Assembly (NCBI GenBank): GCA_022402465.1
Contig: JAKRSH010000007.1
Span: 124,001-188,000, forward strand
DNA from: Leptospiraceae bacterium
GTDB lineage: Bacteria > Spirochaetota > Leptospiria > Leptospirales > Leptospiraceae
Reading direction: 5' to 3'
DNA length: 64,000 nucleotides
Shown: one piece after another, positions 55,984 to 64,000 of the stretch
Position numbering within the stretch: position 1 is the stretch's first letter
How the letters are laid out: each line of letters starts with the position of its first letter
Program-made: the position numbers and the translations under genes
Notes under the pieces: generated by a model
The model's input: only the letters and a program-made list of their open reading frames with translations
The model's database searches: none
What the model was told of the DNA's origin: nothing

Positions 55984-56364
55984 TTATTTTCGGTAAGTGA
56001 AAGCTAAACAAAGCCAAGCAGCTATCAGACTAAGACCACCAAGGGGTGTGATGGCACCGAGAATTCGAATTTCCGTTATCGCAAGTAGATAAAGACTTCC
56101 TGAAAAAACAAGAATCCCAAAACTTACAAACCAAGCAGAAGCATTTAAAAGTTTCAGTTTGCTTTTCTCCAAACTTTCATTGCTCAGTAGATGAGCTATG
56201 AAAAGAAGAAGGAAGCTGTGATAAAAATGGTATTTGCTTGCTGTTTCGAAAACTTTTACCATATCAACGGAAAGAATTCCTCGCAGAGTATGGGAACCAA
56301 ATGCACCCAATACAACAGCCAAGGCTCCGAAAATTGCTGCGACCATAGTCCAACGAAATCTCAT
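55984..56364 (-). CDS. DUF423 membrane protein (YgdD/YwdK-like)
   Basis: 126 residues with four TM helices. Signature AIFGALAVVLGAFGSHTLRG at the N-terminus and a C-terminal TPLGGLSLIAAWLCLAF are diagnostic for the small DUF423 inner-membrane family. Function not known. Divergent from the zinc-ribbon gene at 56411 with 46 bases between the starts. Confidence 0.92.
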   Translation of the reverse strand: MRFRWTMVAAIFGALAVVLGAFGSHTLRGILSVDMVKVFETASKYHFYHSFLLLFIAHLLSNESLEKSKLKLLNASAWFVSFGILVFSGSLYLLAITEIRILGAITPLGGLSLIAAWLCLAFTYRK

Positions 56365-56410
56365 AATTTCCTAGTTGACAGCTACCATTCTTTGCGTCCA
56401 GCATTAAGGT

Positions 56411-56743
56411 ATGAAAATAGAAGATCCATCCCGCACCAAGTTTGTTCGAGTTTGGAAGCAGTTAGATGTAAATGAAGTGAAAAAGCACATGCTTTATGTG
56501 GATGATCTCTATGGAACTTGCGGCAATTGCAAAAGGTTAGGTCTCAATTATCTAAAAGATAAAACATGCCCTGAATGCAATACTACTTTCAAATACATGG
56601 CTACCAATTCGAAAAATCCAGCTGATGTTGCAAAGCTTCTTACTCGTATTGAAAAAGAAAACATTCAACTGATTATGATTGATAGAGAAGATTTTGAAAG
56701 ATCCAATGCCTCAGACGCAGCAAAGAATCTTTTCAAAAACTAA
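56411..56743 (+). CDS. Zinc-ribbon protein of unknown function
   Basis: 110 residues. Two CxxC knuckles, C37/C40 (GTCGNC) and C53/C56 (TCPEC), form a likely zinc ribbon in the middle; the C-terminal half is helical (ADVAKLLTRIEKENIQLIMIDREDFER). No family name recognised beyond this. Soluble. The last 11 bases overlap the convergent gene ending at 56733. Confidence 0.75.
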   Translation: MKIEDPSRTKFVRVWKQLDVNEVKKHMLYVDDLYGTCGNCKRLGLNYLKDKTCPECNTTFKYMATNSKNPADVAKLLTRIEKENIQLIMIDREDFERSNASDAAKNLFKN

Positions 56744-57497
56744 AGGAATACTGAAGTTCGACCAAACGATTGTGAGCTGTGGTATCTTGCACTGAACCGA
56801 AGACTCTATACAATCTTGTGACAGCTAGGGCACCAATTAAGGTTCCAGCATCAGGTCCCTTAATCAATTCAGGAGGCCCTTGTCTATTTAAGAGATTATC
56901 CCATAGACTTTTGCGAGGAGCTTTGTTTGATACATAAGCATAGGCTCCACCAACAAGTACGAGGTCGGTAAGTAGATAAGCAGTTGCGGCCCAAAAGGAA
57001 TCTCTAAAATTGTAAAGTGGTGAACTAGAAGAATTATAAATAACACTCATAGATGGTTGAAGTAAATTTAAACCTTGAGAAAGGATATGGCTTTTCTTTT
57101 CTAATTTTCTCAGATCTTCGGCTGGTGGATTTTGCAGCATTTCAGATTCAATAATTTGTTTCCAAACTTTTTCTTGACCCCTATCGGAACTTTCCACTCG
57201 AATGATAGACTCGATTGATCTTTGGCTCATACGTCCAATGTAGATTTTATAATCAAATGGAGAGAATGTTTTATCTTGGTACTTTTTTATAAACCCACCA
57301 GTCTTTGGATCTTCGTAGAAGCTGTCTGGATTAATTTTATTTAGGATAGCAAGAATTTTAACATTCGCATCATCTGTGTTAACGGGAACTTCTATGACCT
57401 CAGCTGAGAATAGGGAAACTATAGGAAAGCTAAGAAGTCCAAGAATGATTGTAACTGTATTAAAGAATGGAAGAATATTCTTTTTGAAAAAATTCAT
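56733..57497 (-). CDS. Exported or anchored protein of unknown function
   Basis: Start set at ATG 57497, overlapping the stop of the CPBP gene as ATGA; the in-frame extension upstream is antisense-like and Cys/Tyr-rich. 254 residues: signal peptide or TM (about 8-31, ending near FSAEV), a charged central part, a second hydrophobic segment (about 170-187, AATAYLLTDLVLVGGAYAYV) and an end with aromatic residues finishing FSF. No family recognised; made with the protease gene it follows, so perhaps its partner. Confidence 0.7.
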   Translation of the reverse strand: MNFFKKNILPFFNTVTIILGLLSFPIVSLFSAEVIEVPVNTDDANVKILAILNKINPDSFYEDPKTGGFIKKYQDKTFSPFDYKIYIGRMSQRSIESIIRVESSDRGQEKVWKQIIESEMLQNPPAEDLRKLEKKSHILSQGLNLLQPSMSVIYNSSSSPLYNFRDSFWAATAYLLTDLVLVGGAYAYVSNKAPRKSLWDNLLNRQGPPELIKGPDAGTLIGALAVTRLYRVFGSVQDTTAHNRLVELQYSFSF

Positions 57498-58381
57498 GTA
57501 ATCTGATCTCCCAAAAAGAAAGCTAAAACTATAGTGATAGAATTGTAAACAGCATGTGCAGTAATTGGAACCCAAATATTTCCAGTGCGAATGTAGAGAT
57601 AACCAAAGTAAGCACCAACACCAGATAGAATAACCGGGATAATGAGGGATGCTTCGGGAGAAAAATGCAAGGCTCCAAATAAAATGGAAGTGATGATCCA
57701 GCCTTCCCTTACAAGTCCCTTAGATACAAAATGTTTAAGCAACATACCTCTAAAGAACCACTCTTCAATCAATCCAGTGAATAAACCAACACTGTACACC
57801 GACCATGCTAGAAGTGTAGTATTGCCTTGAAGATTTTTAAATAACATAGTTTGAAATTCATTATTAGCAGGTTTTAGATCAATGAGAATCAAAAATATTC
57901 CTACGAATGATACAATTCCAAAAATACCGATTCCCGCTAAACCACCTACAGCTATGGTGTTCATTTGGAACTTATCTTCCAATTTGGAAATGGGAATCTT
58001 CAGCCAACGTGATAGAATGAAATAGCCTGGAAGTAAGAAAGCTAAGACCCACATAAGACTTGACCAAAATAAAACTCCTTGGCGCTCAAGAAAAATAATG
58101 TTATAGTATTTCTTACTGGTTTCATCAGGTTTATTTTGAAAATCAGCAATCAGTTCCTTTGTAGCTTCCTTTTGAATTTGGGAAATCTCATCGAAGGACT
58201 TTCCAACCATTTCTTCCGTAGGAATCTTATCCTGGAGTAGAACAAATTGCATGGTTGACTGAAGCAGAACTAAGAGCAGCAACTGGCCCAAAAAAATAAT
58301 TCCCAGATGGATAAGTAGAATGATGACAGGTTCAGATTTCTGGACTGGGTTAGGAAGAGGCGGTTTGTCCGTTTCGAGCAT
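57494..58381 (-). CDS. CPBP-family intramembrane glutamic protease
   Basis: 295 residues, about six TM helices, with the Abi/CPBP motif 1 EEWFFRG (E206, E207, R211) and motif 2 FGALHFSPEA (H239). The family includes Rce1-type prenyl-protein proteases and MroQ-type peptide processors. There is a long soluble loop (about 50-98) between the first two helices. Coupled to the unknown protein downstream. Divergent from the M23 peptidase. Confidence 0.9.
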   Translation of the reverse strand: MLETDKPPLPNPVQKSEPVIILLIHLGIIFLGQLLLLVLLQSTMQFVLLQDKIPTEEMVGKSFDEISQIQKEATKELIADFQNKPDETSKKYYNIIFLERQGVLFWSSLMWVLAFLLPGYFILSRWLKIPISKLEDKFQMNTIAVGGLAGIGIFGIVSFVGIFLILIDLKPANNEFQTMLFKNLQGNTTLLAWSVYSVGLFTGLIEEWFFRGMLLKHFVSKGLVREGWIITSILFGALHFSPEASLIIPVILSGVGAYFGYLYIRTGNIWVPITAHAVYNSITIVLAFFLGDQIT

Positions 58382-58454
58382 AGCTTTGATTCCATGGTCA
58401 TTTCTTAGTTTTTGCCGTCATTGATTTTTTAGAATTGTCCGATATAGAAACTAT

Positions 58455-59408
58455 ATGATGGTCTTATGTCGTTTGAGGATTCTTTCCATTTTACAAAAAA
58501 TCAGAATTTTTCAATTTCCTAGGTTCAAATCTTTCTTGATTCTCGTTTTCCTTCTATCAAATCAAATCTATGCCTCTCCCATCCTGCTCGCTAATCTAGA
58601 ATACAGCAATCCGAACCTAAAATCTCTTAGAGAGGATGTCAAAGAAAATCTAAAAGCATCTCGTTCTAGAAATGATCAGTACAAACTTACATCTTTAGAA
58701 TTTTATACGTATAAAGTTCGTAAGACGGATAATTTTTTTACAATTATGGCAAGAACTGGAATGAATTTGGATACTCTCTCCTCGGTAAACAATCTGTCCT
58801 CACCGCATGATATTCTAACAGGACAAAAATTATTGATCCCTAATATGAGAGGAATCTTCTCTCAGAAAGAAAATCAAATGGATTCCGATGAAAGCAGAAA
58901 TGAAATTGCAAGAGAATTTAAAATTCCTTCAGAGAAATTAATTTTTGATACTCAGCGTTCTCAGTGGTTTGTACCAGGTGGTGAATTAGTAGGTAAAGAA
59001 AAAATGTTTTTTTATGGATTTGCTTTTGCTAAGCCACTTCTCGAAGGAAGACTATCATCGGGTTTTGGTAAGCGGAACGATCCGTTCACAAACAAGTTGA
59101 CTTTTCATGGCGGAGTAGATATTGCCGCACCACTAGGAACACCTGTTTACGCTTCTGCTGATGGCAGTGTCAGCTTCCAAGGAAAGCAAGGAGGCTATGG
59201 AAATTTAATCATACTTAAACATGAATTAGGTTATGAATCTAGATATGGACATCTAAGTAAGATTCTCGTTAAAAATGGAGATAAAATTAAGAAAGGTGAA
59301 TTGATTGGTGAAGTTGGATCTACAGGAAAATCGACAGGCAATCATCTTCATTTCGAAGTAAGAAGATTTTCAAAGAGAGAACGACCTGTTTTTAGAGACC
59401 ATAGATAG
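58455..59408 (+). CDS. LysM and M23 (LytM) peptidase
   Basis: 317 residues: N-terminal hydrophobic signal (about 24-40), LysM domain (about 78-128, YKVRKTDNFFTIMARTGMNLDTLSSVNN to GQKLLIPN), and an M23 peptidase (about 195-305) with all zinc-site motifs, HGGVDIAAP and HLHFEVR, plus YGHLSKI. Periplasmic endopeptidase or, if inactive, an amidase activator; the intact motifs favour activity on peptidoglycan cross-links. Near a deacetylase gene, suggesting cell-wall work. Confidence 0.93.
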   Translation: MMVLCRLRILSILQKIRIFQFPRFKSFLILVFLLSNQIYASPILLANLEYSNPNLKSLREDVKENLKASRSRNDQYKLTSLEFYTYKVRKTDNFFTIMARTGMNLDTLSSVNNLSSPHDILTGQKLLIPNMRGIFSQKENQMDSDESRNEIAREFKIPSEKLIFDTQRSQWFVPGGELVGKEKMFFYGFAFAKPLLEGRLSSGFGKRNDPFTNKLTFHGGVDIAAPLGTPVYASADGSVSFQGKQGGYGNLIILKHELGYESRYGHLSKILVKNGDKIKKGELIGEVGSTGKSTGNHLHFEVRRFSKRERPVFRDHR

Positions 59409-59456
59409 AAGATTTTTCCCTAGACAGAATCCATAGAATCTTTGTAACTTTCCATA

Positions 59457-60479
59457 GTGTTCTCAAAAGTTTCAACTATCAGAATTTTTTATGTGTTGGT
59501 CTTAAATATCATTTTGATTCTTAATCATGATCTTTTTTCTCAAGCAAGCAATTTAACTAAACCAAAATTTGAGATTGATGAATTGGGAATGATTCCTATA
59601 TTTACCTACCATAAAATTACATCACAAGATAATCTCATGAATCGCAAGCCTTCGTCTTTGCTAAAAGATCTAGATTATTTAAGAACCAACAATTACTATC
59701 TCATTACAGTGGATGAATTGTATAGAGGTTATATCGATGCTCCTCATGGCTACCTACCAGCTGTTCTTAGTTTCGATGATTCTCATATTTCACAATTTAA
59801 ATATTTAGACCAAAACAAAATTGATCCAAATTCAGCTATTGGAATATTAGAAAATTACAAAATAAAATATCCAAAATTTCGAATCAGAGCAATCTTCTTT
59901 GTTACCCCATGCCAGCGTGGGCAGAATGAATTATTTGGTCAGAGACAATGGACTAAGAAGAAACTAATCTTTCTTCTAGAAAATGGATACGAAATAGGAA
60001 ATCATTCCTGTTCTCATCCAAGCTTTCAGACTACATCAATAAATAAAATCCAAGCTGACCTCCATCTCTCTGAGAAAAAAATCCAAGAATTTTTACCAAA
60101 GTTCAAATACACTAGTCTTGCAACGCCTTACGGATCTTATCCGAAACGTAAAGATTGGTCTCTTTTAGCAAAATCCTCTAATCGCAAATTTACCTACAAT
60201 CATAAACTTATATTTAGTTATTCCAATCGTATGAGTCTTTCCCCTTTTTCTAAAAAGTACAATCTTCTAAGAGTGAGCAGATTGCATGGATTCGAAGAGG
60301 CATTAATTTCCTATCGAGAAAAGGTTCAATCTGGTGAGTGGAAGCCTTATATAAGTGATGGAAATCCGAATTTAATTACTATTCCAAAAAGTAAGAAGAA
60401 TGAATTGAAAAATCCATCTTCTAGAAATTTGATCCTTGCACCAAATGGCTTGGACAATTATACTTGGAAACTGTATTAA
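59457..60479 (+). CDS. Polysaccharide deacetylase
   Basis: 340 residues from a GTG that gives a signal peptide (about 7-27). NodB-type motifs: motif 1 LSFDDSHIS (the acid pair), motif 2 GNHSCSHPSF (the metal-binding HxxxH), and LATPYGSYPKR for motif 3. A zinc-dependent deacetylase acting on peptidoglycan or an exopolysaccharide in the periplasm. No Shine-Dalgarno site is obvious. Same strand as the M23 gene, 48 bases after it. Confidence 0.87.
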   Translation: MFSKVSTIRIFYVLVLNIILILNHDLFSQASNLTKPKFEIDELGMIPIFTYHKITSQDNLMNRKPSSLLKDLDYLRTNNYYLITVDELYRGYIDAPHGYLPAVLSFDDSHISQFKYLDQNKIDPNSAIGILENYKIKYPKFRIRAIFFVTPCQRGQNELFGQRQWTKKKLIFLLENGYEIGNHSCSHPSFQTTSINKIQADLHLSEKKIQEFLPKFKYTSLATPYGSYPKRKDWSLLAKSSNRKFTYNHKLIFSYSNRMSLSPFSKKYNLLRVSRLHGFEEALISYREKVQSGEWKPYISDGNPNLITIPKSKKNELKNPSSRNLILAPNGLDNYTWKLY

Positions 60480-60532
60480 AATTAACCTAAATAGTATGGA
60501 ATCTTTTGCTGAGATCTAACTAGAGGATATTT

Positions 60533-61600
60533 ATGGATAAGAATAATTGGAAGGAACCAATTGAGACATACTTAAGTAATCATTGGAAGACCAAAATTCA
60601 AATATCTAATTGGAAGGAACTTTCCGGAGGAGCCTGCCAAGATAATATTGCAATCGATACGGCAAGCCCTTCAAACAATGAAAATAAAAACCTAAAATCC
60701 ATTTCATCTCATCCTTCTTCCTTAGTTCTTCGCACTGACAAAGCAGCTTCTCTTTTATCCTCACTCCCTAAAAAAGCAGAATTTGAGGTTGCCTTAGAGA
60801 TTTTTCATGCAGGTGCCAAAACTCCAGAACCTATTCTATTTGAAAGAGATGAAAGAATAATTGGTAATCCATTTTATCTTATGGAAAGGATTTCAGGGAA
60901 TGCTAATGCAAGATTCCTTGTCAAAGATGCAAGTATCAATGCCTATCGAAAGGAAGGATTAGCTAGAGATCTTGCAATCAATCTTACGAAAATACATTCT
61001 GTGCGACCCAATCAAACAAAGTATCTCAGCGAGACAACATTACCGTTCTTAGGTGGTACCTCAGAAAAGAGCTACATCCAGGAATCTGTTTTGGCACTCC
61101 GAAAAACACTCTCTGAGATCCCAGAACCACATCCTGCTATTGAACTTGCTTTGAATTGGTTGGATGACCAAGCAGAACATTTTGTACCAGATTTGATGGT
61201 ATTAGTTCATGGAGATTTTCGCACAGGGAATTTCATGGTAAGTCCAAGTGGACTAGAAGGGATTTTGGACTTTGAATTTGCTCATTGGGGAGACCGGCAT
61301 GAAGATGTTGCATGGTTATGTATGAGGGATTGGCGATTTGGTAAAGTGAACAAAGAAGTTGGTGGATTTGCTGACCGTAAAGAATTTTATGATGAATACG
61401 AGAAAGCATCTGGTATTGCATTGGATGCTAAGAAAGTTACCTTCTGGGAAATAGTTGGCAACCTACGCTGGGCAATAGGATCTATCCAACAAGCCTACCG
61501 CCATCTTAGTGGCAAAGATAAGGGAATTGAACTCGCAGCAATAGGAAGACGAACCAGTGAAATGGAATATGAAGCCTTGAGGTTGATCCATGCAAGATAA
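60533..61600 (+). CDS. Phosphotransferase of the ACAD10/11 - LvaA type
   Basis: 355 residues, APH fold: FYLMERISG, catalytic loop HGDFRTGNFMV, and ILDFEFAHWGDRHEDVAWLCMRDWRFG, a stretch typical of the phosphotransferase domain found in ACAD10/11 and LvaA rather than antibiotic kinases. LvaA of Pseudomonas phosphorylates the 4-hydroxyl of 4-hydroxyacyl-CoA. The next gene, overlapping by 11 bases, resembles the small partner LvaB/DUF6285, which strongly supports this reading. The dehydrogenase partner is not beside it. Confidence 0.8.
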   Translation: MDKNNWKEPIETYLSNHWKTKIQISNWKELSGGACQDNIAIDTASPSNNENKNLKSISSHPSSLVLRTDKAASLLSSLPKKAEFEVALEIFHAGAKTPEPILFERDERIIGNPFYLMERISGNANARFLVKDASINAYRKEGLARDLAINLTKIHSVRPNQTKYLSETTLPFLGGTSEKSYIQESVLALRKTLSEIPEPHPAIELALNWLDDQAEHFVPDLMVLVHGDFRTGNFMVSPSGLEGILDFEFAHWGDRHEDVAWLCMRDWRFGKVNKEVGGFADRKEFYDEYEKASGIALDAKKVTFWEIVGNLRWAIGSIQQAYRHLSGKDKGIELAAIGRRTSEMEYEALRLIHAR

Positions 61601-62036
61601 ACCAACATCTACAGAATTACTTGAAGCTATCCAAGATTTTCTCATGAAAGAAATTATGCCAACTGTCAAAGATAAAGACCTCCTATCGTTTAAGACTTTG
61701 ATCTCTTGGAATATGTTGGGTGTTATTATTCGAGAACTCAAACAGGAAGAACCCTTACTTGAGAAGGAATTTTCTTCCATATTTTCATTGCTAGGTGACT
61801 ATGGAAAGAATCTGCTCTCGCAAAATCCTAAGTTATCCAATTCCAATATAAATTCACCAGACTTATCAGAACTCAGCCTGATTGAAAAAAAAGAAATCCT
61901 TCTTCAGGCAAATGAATTCTTAGCTAAAACGATTCGAGAAGAGAAAATTCTTCCATCGAATCATGAAGTTTACCATCATATTATGGAAACATTGAAGGAT
62001 AAACTGAGCATTTCTAATCCTAGGTTTGGTATATAA
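61590..62036 (+). CDS. DUF6285/LvaB-like small partner protein
   Basis: 148 residues; ATG lies inside the end of the phosphotransferase gene. Opening TSTELLEAIQDFLMKEIMPTVKDKDLLSFKTLISWNMLGVIIREL matches my memory of the DUF6285 pattern (ELLeAvxxFL...lP, then a helix with N-x-L-x-x-x-x-REL). LvaB, of this kind, works with the LvaA kinase. Mostly helical, soluble. Overlaps the next start by one base. Confidence 0.65.
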   Translation: MQDKPTSTELLEAIQDFLMKEIMPTVKDKDLLSFKTLISWNMLGVIIRELKQEEPLLEKEFSSIFSLLGDYGKNLLSQNPKLSNSNINSPDLSELSLIEKKEILLQANEFLAKTIREEKILPSNHEVYHHIMETLKDKLSISNPRFGI

Positions 62037-62743
62037 TGGCAAGAATTTATTTAGTAAGACACGGACAAGCGAATAGCTTAGGTGCTGAGTATGATCAACT
62101 CACCGAACTTGGTCACAAGCAAGCATTATTGTTGGGTGAATATTTTGTACGGATGAGGATGGAATTTGATTTTGTAGCTTCTGGAACTCTAAAAAGACAA
62201 AAACAAACTTTGGATGGTATACTAAATCCTTTAAGATCAGAAGGAACATGCTTTCCGGCTCCACTAGAGTTGGATGAACTTAATGAATTTGATCCAGGTT
62301 TATGGCTACATATCGCTCAGAAAATTCGCAAAGAAGACGCTGAATTTGCAAAGACCTTAGAGCGCTATAAGGCACTGCAATCTGCAGGAAGACCGAGCTC
62401 AAGAGAAATCTTTTATAAATTAATCCAAAGAGTTCTAAAAGAATGGGTGGAAGGAATCCATGATGAACCTTATTCCTTTGACCAATACAAACAGAAAGTC
62501 GTAAATGTTTTAAATAGAATTCCTATGGATGCAGGCTCTATCCTTTTAGCCACATCCTCAACTCCAGTTGCAGTTCTTTCTGGCTTGTCACTTAGATTAG
62601 CTAAGACAGATTTTCTTCCCTTGATGAAGTTTATTTCAAATACATCATTTAATATTTTCGAATGGAAAGACGGACAGATTGCACCTATTTCTTTGAATTC
62701 TTATCCTCACATCCAAGATCCAGACTTGATGAGTTTGTTATGA
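62036..62743 (+). CDS. Histidine phosphatase family protein
   Basis: 235 residues, phosphoglycerate-mutase-like fold. LVRHGQANS (phospho-His at about residue 9), Arg in GTLKRQKQTLD and a later substrate Glu in ELNEFDPGLW; the usual C-terminal GH pair is less clear (LLATSSTPVAVLSG lacks His). It overlaps the DUF6285-like gene by one base, so it is part of the same unit and may remove phosphate from a product of the kinase. Family sure, substrate not. Confidence 0.8.
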   Translation: MARIYLVRHGQANSLGAEYDQLTELGHKQALLLGEYFVRMRMEFDFVASGTLKRQKQTLDGILNPLRSEGTCFPAPLELDELNEFDPGLWLHIAQKIRKEDAEFAKTLERYKALQSAGRPSSREIFYKLIQRVLKEWVEGIHDEPYSFDQYKQKVVNVLNRIPMDAGSILLATSSTPVAVLSGLSLRLAKTDFLPLMKFISNTSFNIFEWKDGQIAPISLNSYPHIQDPDLMSLL

Positions 62744-62763
62744 TTCCTAACAGTGGCTAATTC

Positions 62764-63867
62764 ATGGAAAAGAATCTTTTATATTACATTTCTTTCTTTG
62801 GATGCTTCCTTGCTCTTCTCTTTAGTATAGGATATAAAATCTCTCCCAACCAAAATTCCAAAAAAAACTTAGTATCCTTTGCTTTACTGCTTGTTGGAAT
62901 TTTTTTATTTCATAATGTTTACTTGTTTTCAGATTTCTTTCCCAAAATTCCGTATTTTTATTTATACCATCTTCCTATTTTATTTTTGTTTGGACCTATA
63001 CTATCTAGAGTCATTTATCTTTTTCTGGAAGGCGAGATTCCGCATTGGCTTAGAAACAAATGGAATCTAGTTCCATTTGCTCTTAGTTTTCTTTTTACTG
63101 TTTATGGTTTCTTTGATCCTATTACAGAAAAATGGGAAACAATTCAATCAATAAGAGCAGGAACTTATTTGAAAACTCTACCTAGAATAGAGATTCTCTC
63201 CTTCTTAGGTTGTTCTCATCTTTTATTTTATATCTTGAGATCTTTCTTGCATTTTGTGCGAATTTTTCGATTTGAAAAACTTGTGTCCACACCATCCGTT
63301 CGATTTTTATTTCTTATTTTAGGGATGGCGAGCTTTGGTACCTTAGGTGGTTTGTTGATTTCTTTTGGTGAAATTCGAATTGGACTATCTATTGGAATCT
63401 TCTTTCTTTCGGCTATCGTTCCTACCATTTATCTTATCCAGATGTCTTATCCTTCTTTGTTCGAAGAAGTAAAGTTCGCCATACAAGAAGAGAAAAAATA
63501 TTTAAACTCCCAATTGAAAAATATCAACACTTCCGACTTAAAGGAACATTTGCTTCATCTCTTCGGAAATCAGAAAGTTTTTCTTGAGGAAGATCTGAAT
63601 CTCTCCAATTTAGCGGAAAGAATGCAGATATCTTCCCACCAGTTATCCGAATATTTAAACACACAAGAAGGAAAATCTTTTCCTAATTTTCTTAACTACT
63701 ATAGAATAGAACATGCTTGTGACCTTTTACAAAAAAATCCATATTGGCCAACGATACGAATCGCCTATGAATCAGGATTTCAATCCAAGTCATCCTTCCA
63801 CGAAGCATTTCGAAAAGAAAAAGGAATCACTCCTACAGAATTTCGCAAGAAAAACAGTCCGCTTTGA
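62764..63867 (+). CDS. 7TM-AraC family transcriptional regulator
   Basis: 367 residues. About seven hydrophobic helices fill residues 5-235 (LLYYISFFGCFLALLFSI to LSAIVPTIYLI), then a linker and an AraC HTH pair (about 268-365) with NLSNLAERMQISSHQLSEYLN and PTIRIAYESGFQSKSSFHEAFRKEKGITPTEFRKK. Such membrane-bound AraC proteins are frequent in Leptospira. It probably senses a membrane or external signal. 21 bases after the phosphatase gene; may control that cluster. Confidence 0.9.
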   Translation: MEKNLLYYISFFGCFLALLFSIGYKISPNQNSKKNLVSFALLLVGIFLFHNVYLFSDFFPKIPYFYLYHLPILFLFGPILSRVIYLFLEGEIPHWLRNKWNLVPFALSFLFTVYGFFDPITEKWETIQSIRAGTYLKTLPRIEILSFLGCSHLLFYILRSFLHFVRIFRFEKLVSTPSVRFLFLILGMASFGTLGGLLISFGEIRIGLSIGIFFLSAIVPTIYLIQMSYPSLFEEVKFAIQEEKKYLNSQLKNINTSDLKEHLLHLFGNQKVFLEEDLNLSNLAERMQISSHQLSEYLNTQEGKSFPNFLNYYRIEHACDLLQKNPYWPTIRIAYESGFQSKSSFHEAFRKEKGITPTEFRKKNSPL

Positions 63868-63929
63868 TAAGTTCGGTCGACACTTTTCCAAAAATAAACT
63901 AAAATTAAATCAATACGAAGAGGAAGTTT

Positions 63930-64000
63930 ATGTTTACATGTGATCTTGATTTTAATTGTTTTATGGGAATATTAAGATTCCAATTTGTAATGAATATCGT
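63930..64000 (+). CDS. Possible start of a further gene (cut by window end)
   Basis: GAGGAAG followed after three bases by ATG, then 23 codons open to the window edge. Too short to recognise; the ribosome site is the main support. Confidence 0.35.
   Translation, partial: MFTCDLDFNCFMGILRFQFVMNI

Noticed and set aside
60533-61600. Aminoglycoside resistance kinase
   Set aside because: The APH fold alone is not proof; the DRHEDVAWLCMRDWRFG stretch and the LvaB-like neighbour point to acyl-CoA metabolism.
63713-63943. 76-codon plus-strand frame at the right end
   Set aside because: Overlaps the AraC HTH in another frame; the HTH reading is clear.

Overview
The window looks like chromosome of a Leptospira species (phylum Spirochaetota). 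Evidence is the low G+C, the spirochaete-style lipoproteins (short hydrophobic leader, then Cys in loose lipoboxes such as LLSSC, ISLQC, LVANC, GLAHC), STAS proteins, many PAS/GAF/REC signalling proteins, a 7TM-AraC regulator, and the prfB / sigma54-type regulator / OmpA / yebC / ruvC run. The genus is an inference from gene families; I cannot name a species. There are no rRNA or tRNA genes, insertion sequences, prophage or CRISPR array that I can see.

Layout. 1-2.6 kb: an FAD oxidoreductase (cut by the window edge) coupled to a carotenoid oxygenase. 2.6-7.9 kb: TPM-domain protein, glutamate-synthase-like FMN/Fe-S protein, small lipoprotein, LpxL-type acyltransferase, SDR. 7.9-13.6 kb (minus strand): prfB, a sigma54-activator-like protein with eroded motifs, an OmpA-type protein, yebC, ruvC, then the wreck of a second OmpA-type gene. 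13.7-19.2 kb (plus): acyl-CoA dehydrogenase, trpE, trpG, an MsbA-like ABC exporter and a lone receiver domain, joined by four consecutive 4-nt stop/start overlaps; trpE appears to start at CTG. 19.3-20.8 kb: SrkA-like kinase and a decayed hydrolase. 20.8-26.8 kb: a lipid/acyl-CoA area with two TetR and one MarR regulator, each with a clean palindrome beside a likely target (hydrolase lipoprotein, hotdog thioesterase, enoyl-CoA hydratase), plus a metzincin-motif lipoprotein and a small secreted Cys-rich protein with a near-consensus promoter.

26.8-40.5 kb is mostly housekeeping: HEAT-repeat lipoprotein, hflX (its conserved N-terminus begins upstream of any normal start codon), STAS, hom, ACT protein, an SUMF1-fold protein, GGDEF cyclase, BamE-like lipoprotein, SDR, epimerase, ndk, polyprenyl synthase, tlyA. 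40.5-48.4 kb is a signalling and cell-wall block: a receiver/ATPase protein, ferredoxin, hydrolase, a PAS-GAF-PAS histidine kinase split by one in-frame TAG, a receiver-PAS-kinase hybrid, then amgK and murU (UDP-MurNAc salvage). 48.4-56.4 kb: pgi, galK, STAS, a 2,4-dienoyl-CoA-reductase-like protein with MTA phosphorylase, DUF4139 and DUF423 proteins. 56.4-64 kb: zinc-ribbon protein, CPBP protease, LysM-M23 peptidase, polysaccharide deacetylase, then a phosphotransferase / DUF6285-like / histidine phosphatase trio resembling LvaA-LvaB 4-hydroxyacyl-CoA kinases, and a 7TM-AraC regulator.

The most notable items are the non-canonical start of trpE and probable one of hflX, the amber-split kinase, the degenerate sigma54-type activator in the prfB operon, the regulator/palindrome pairs, and the LvaAB-like trio. 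All function calls come from reading motifs by eye; no database search was run.
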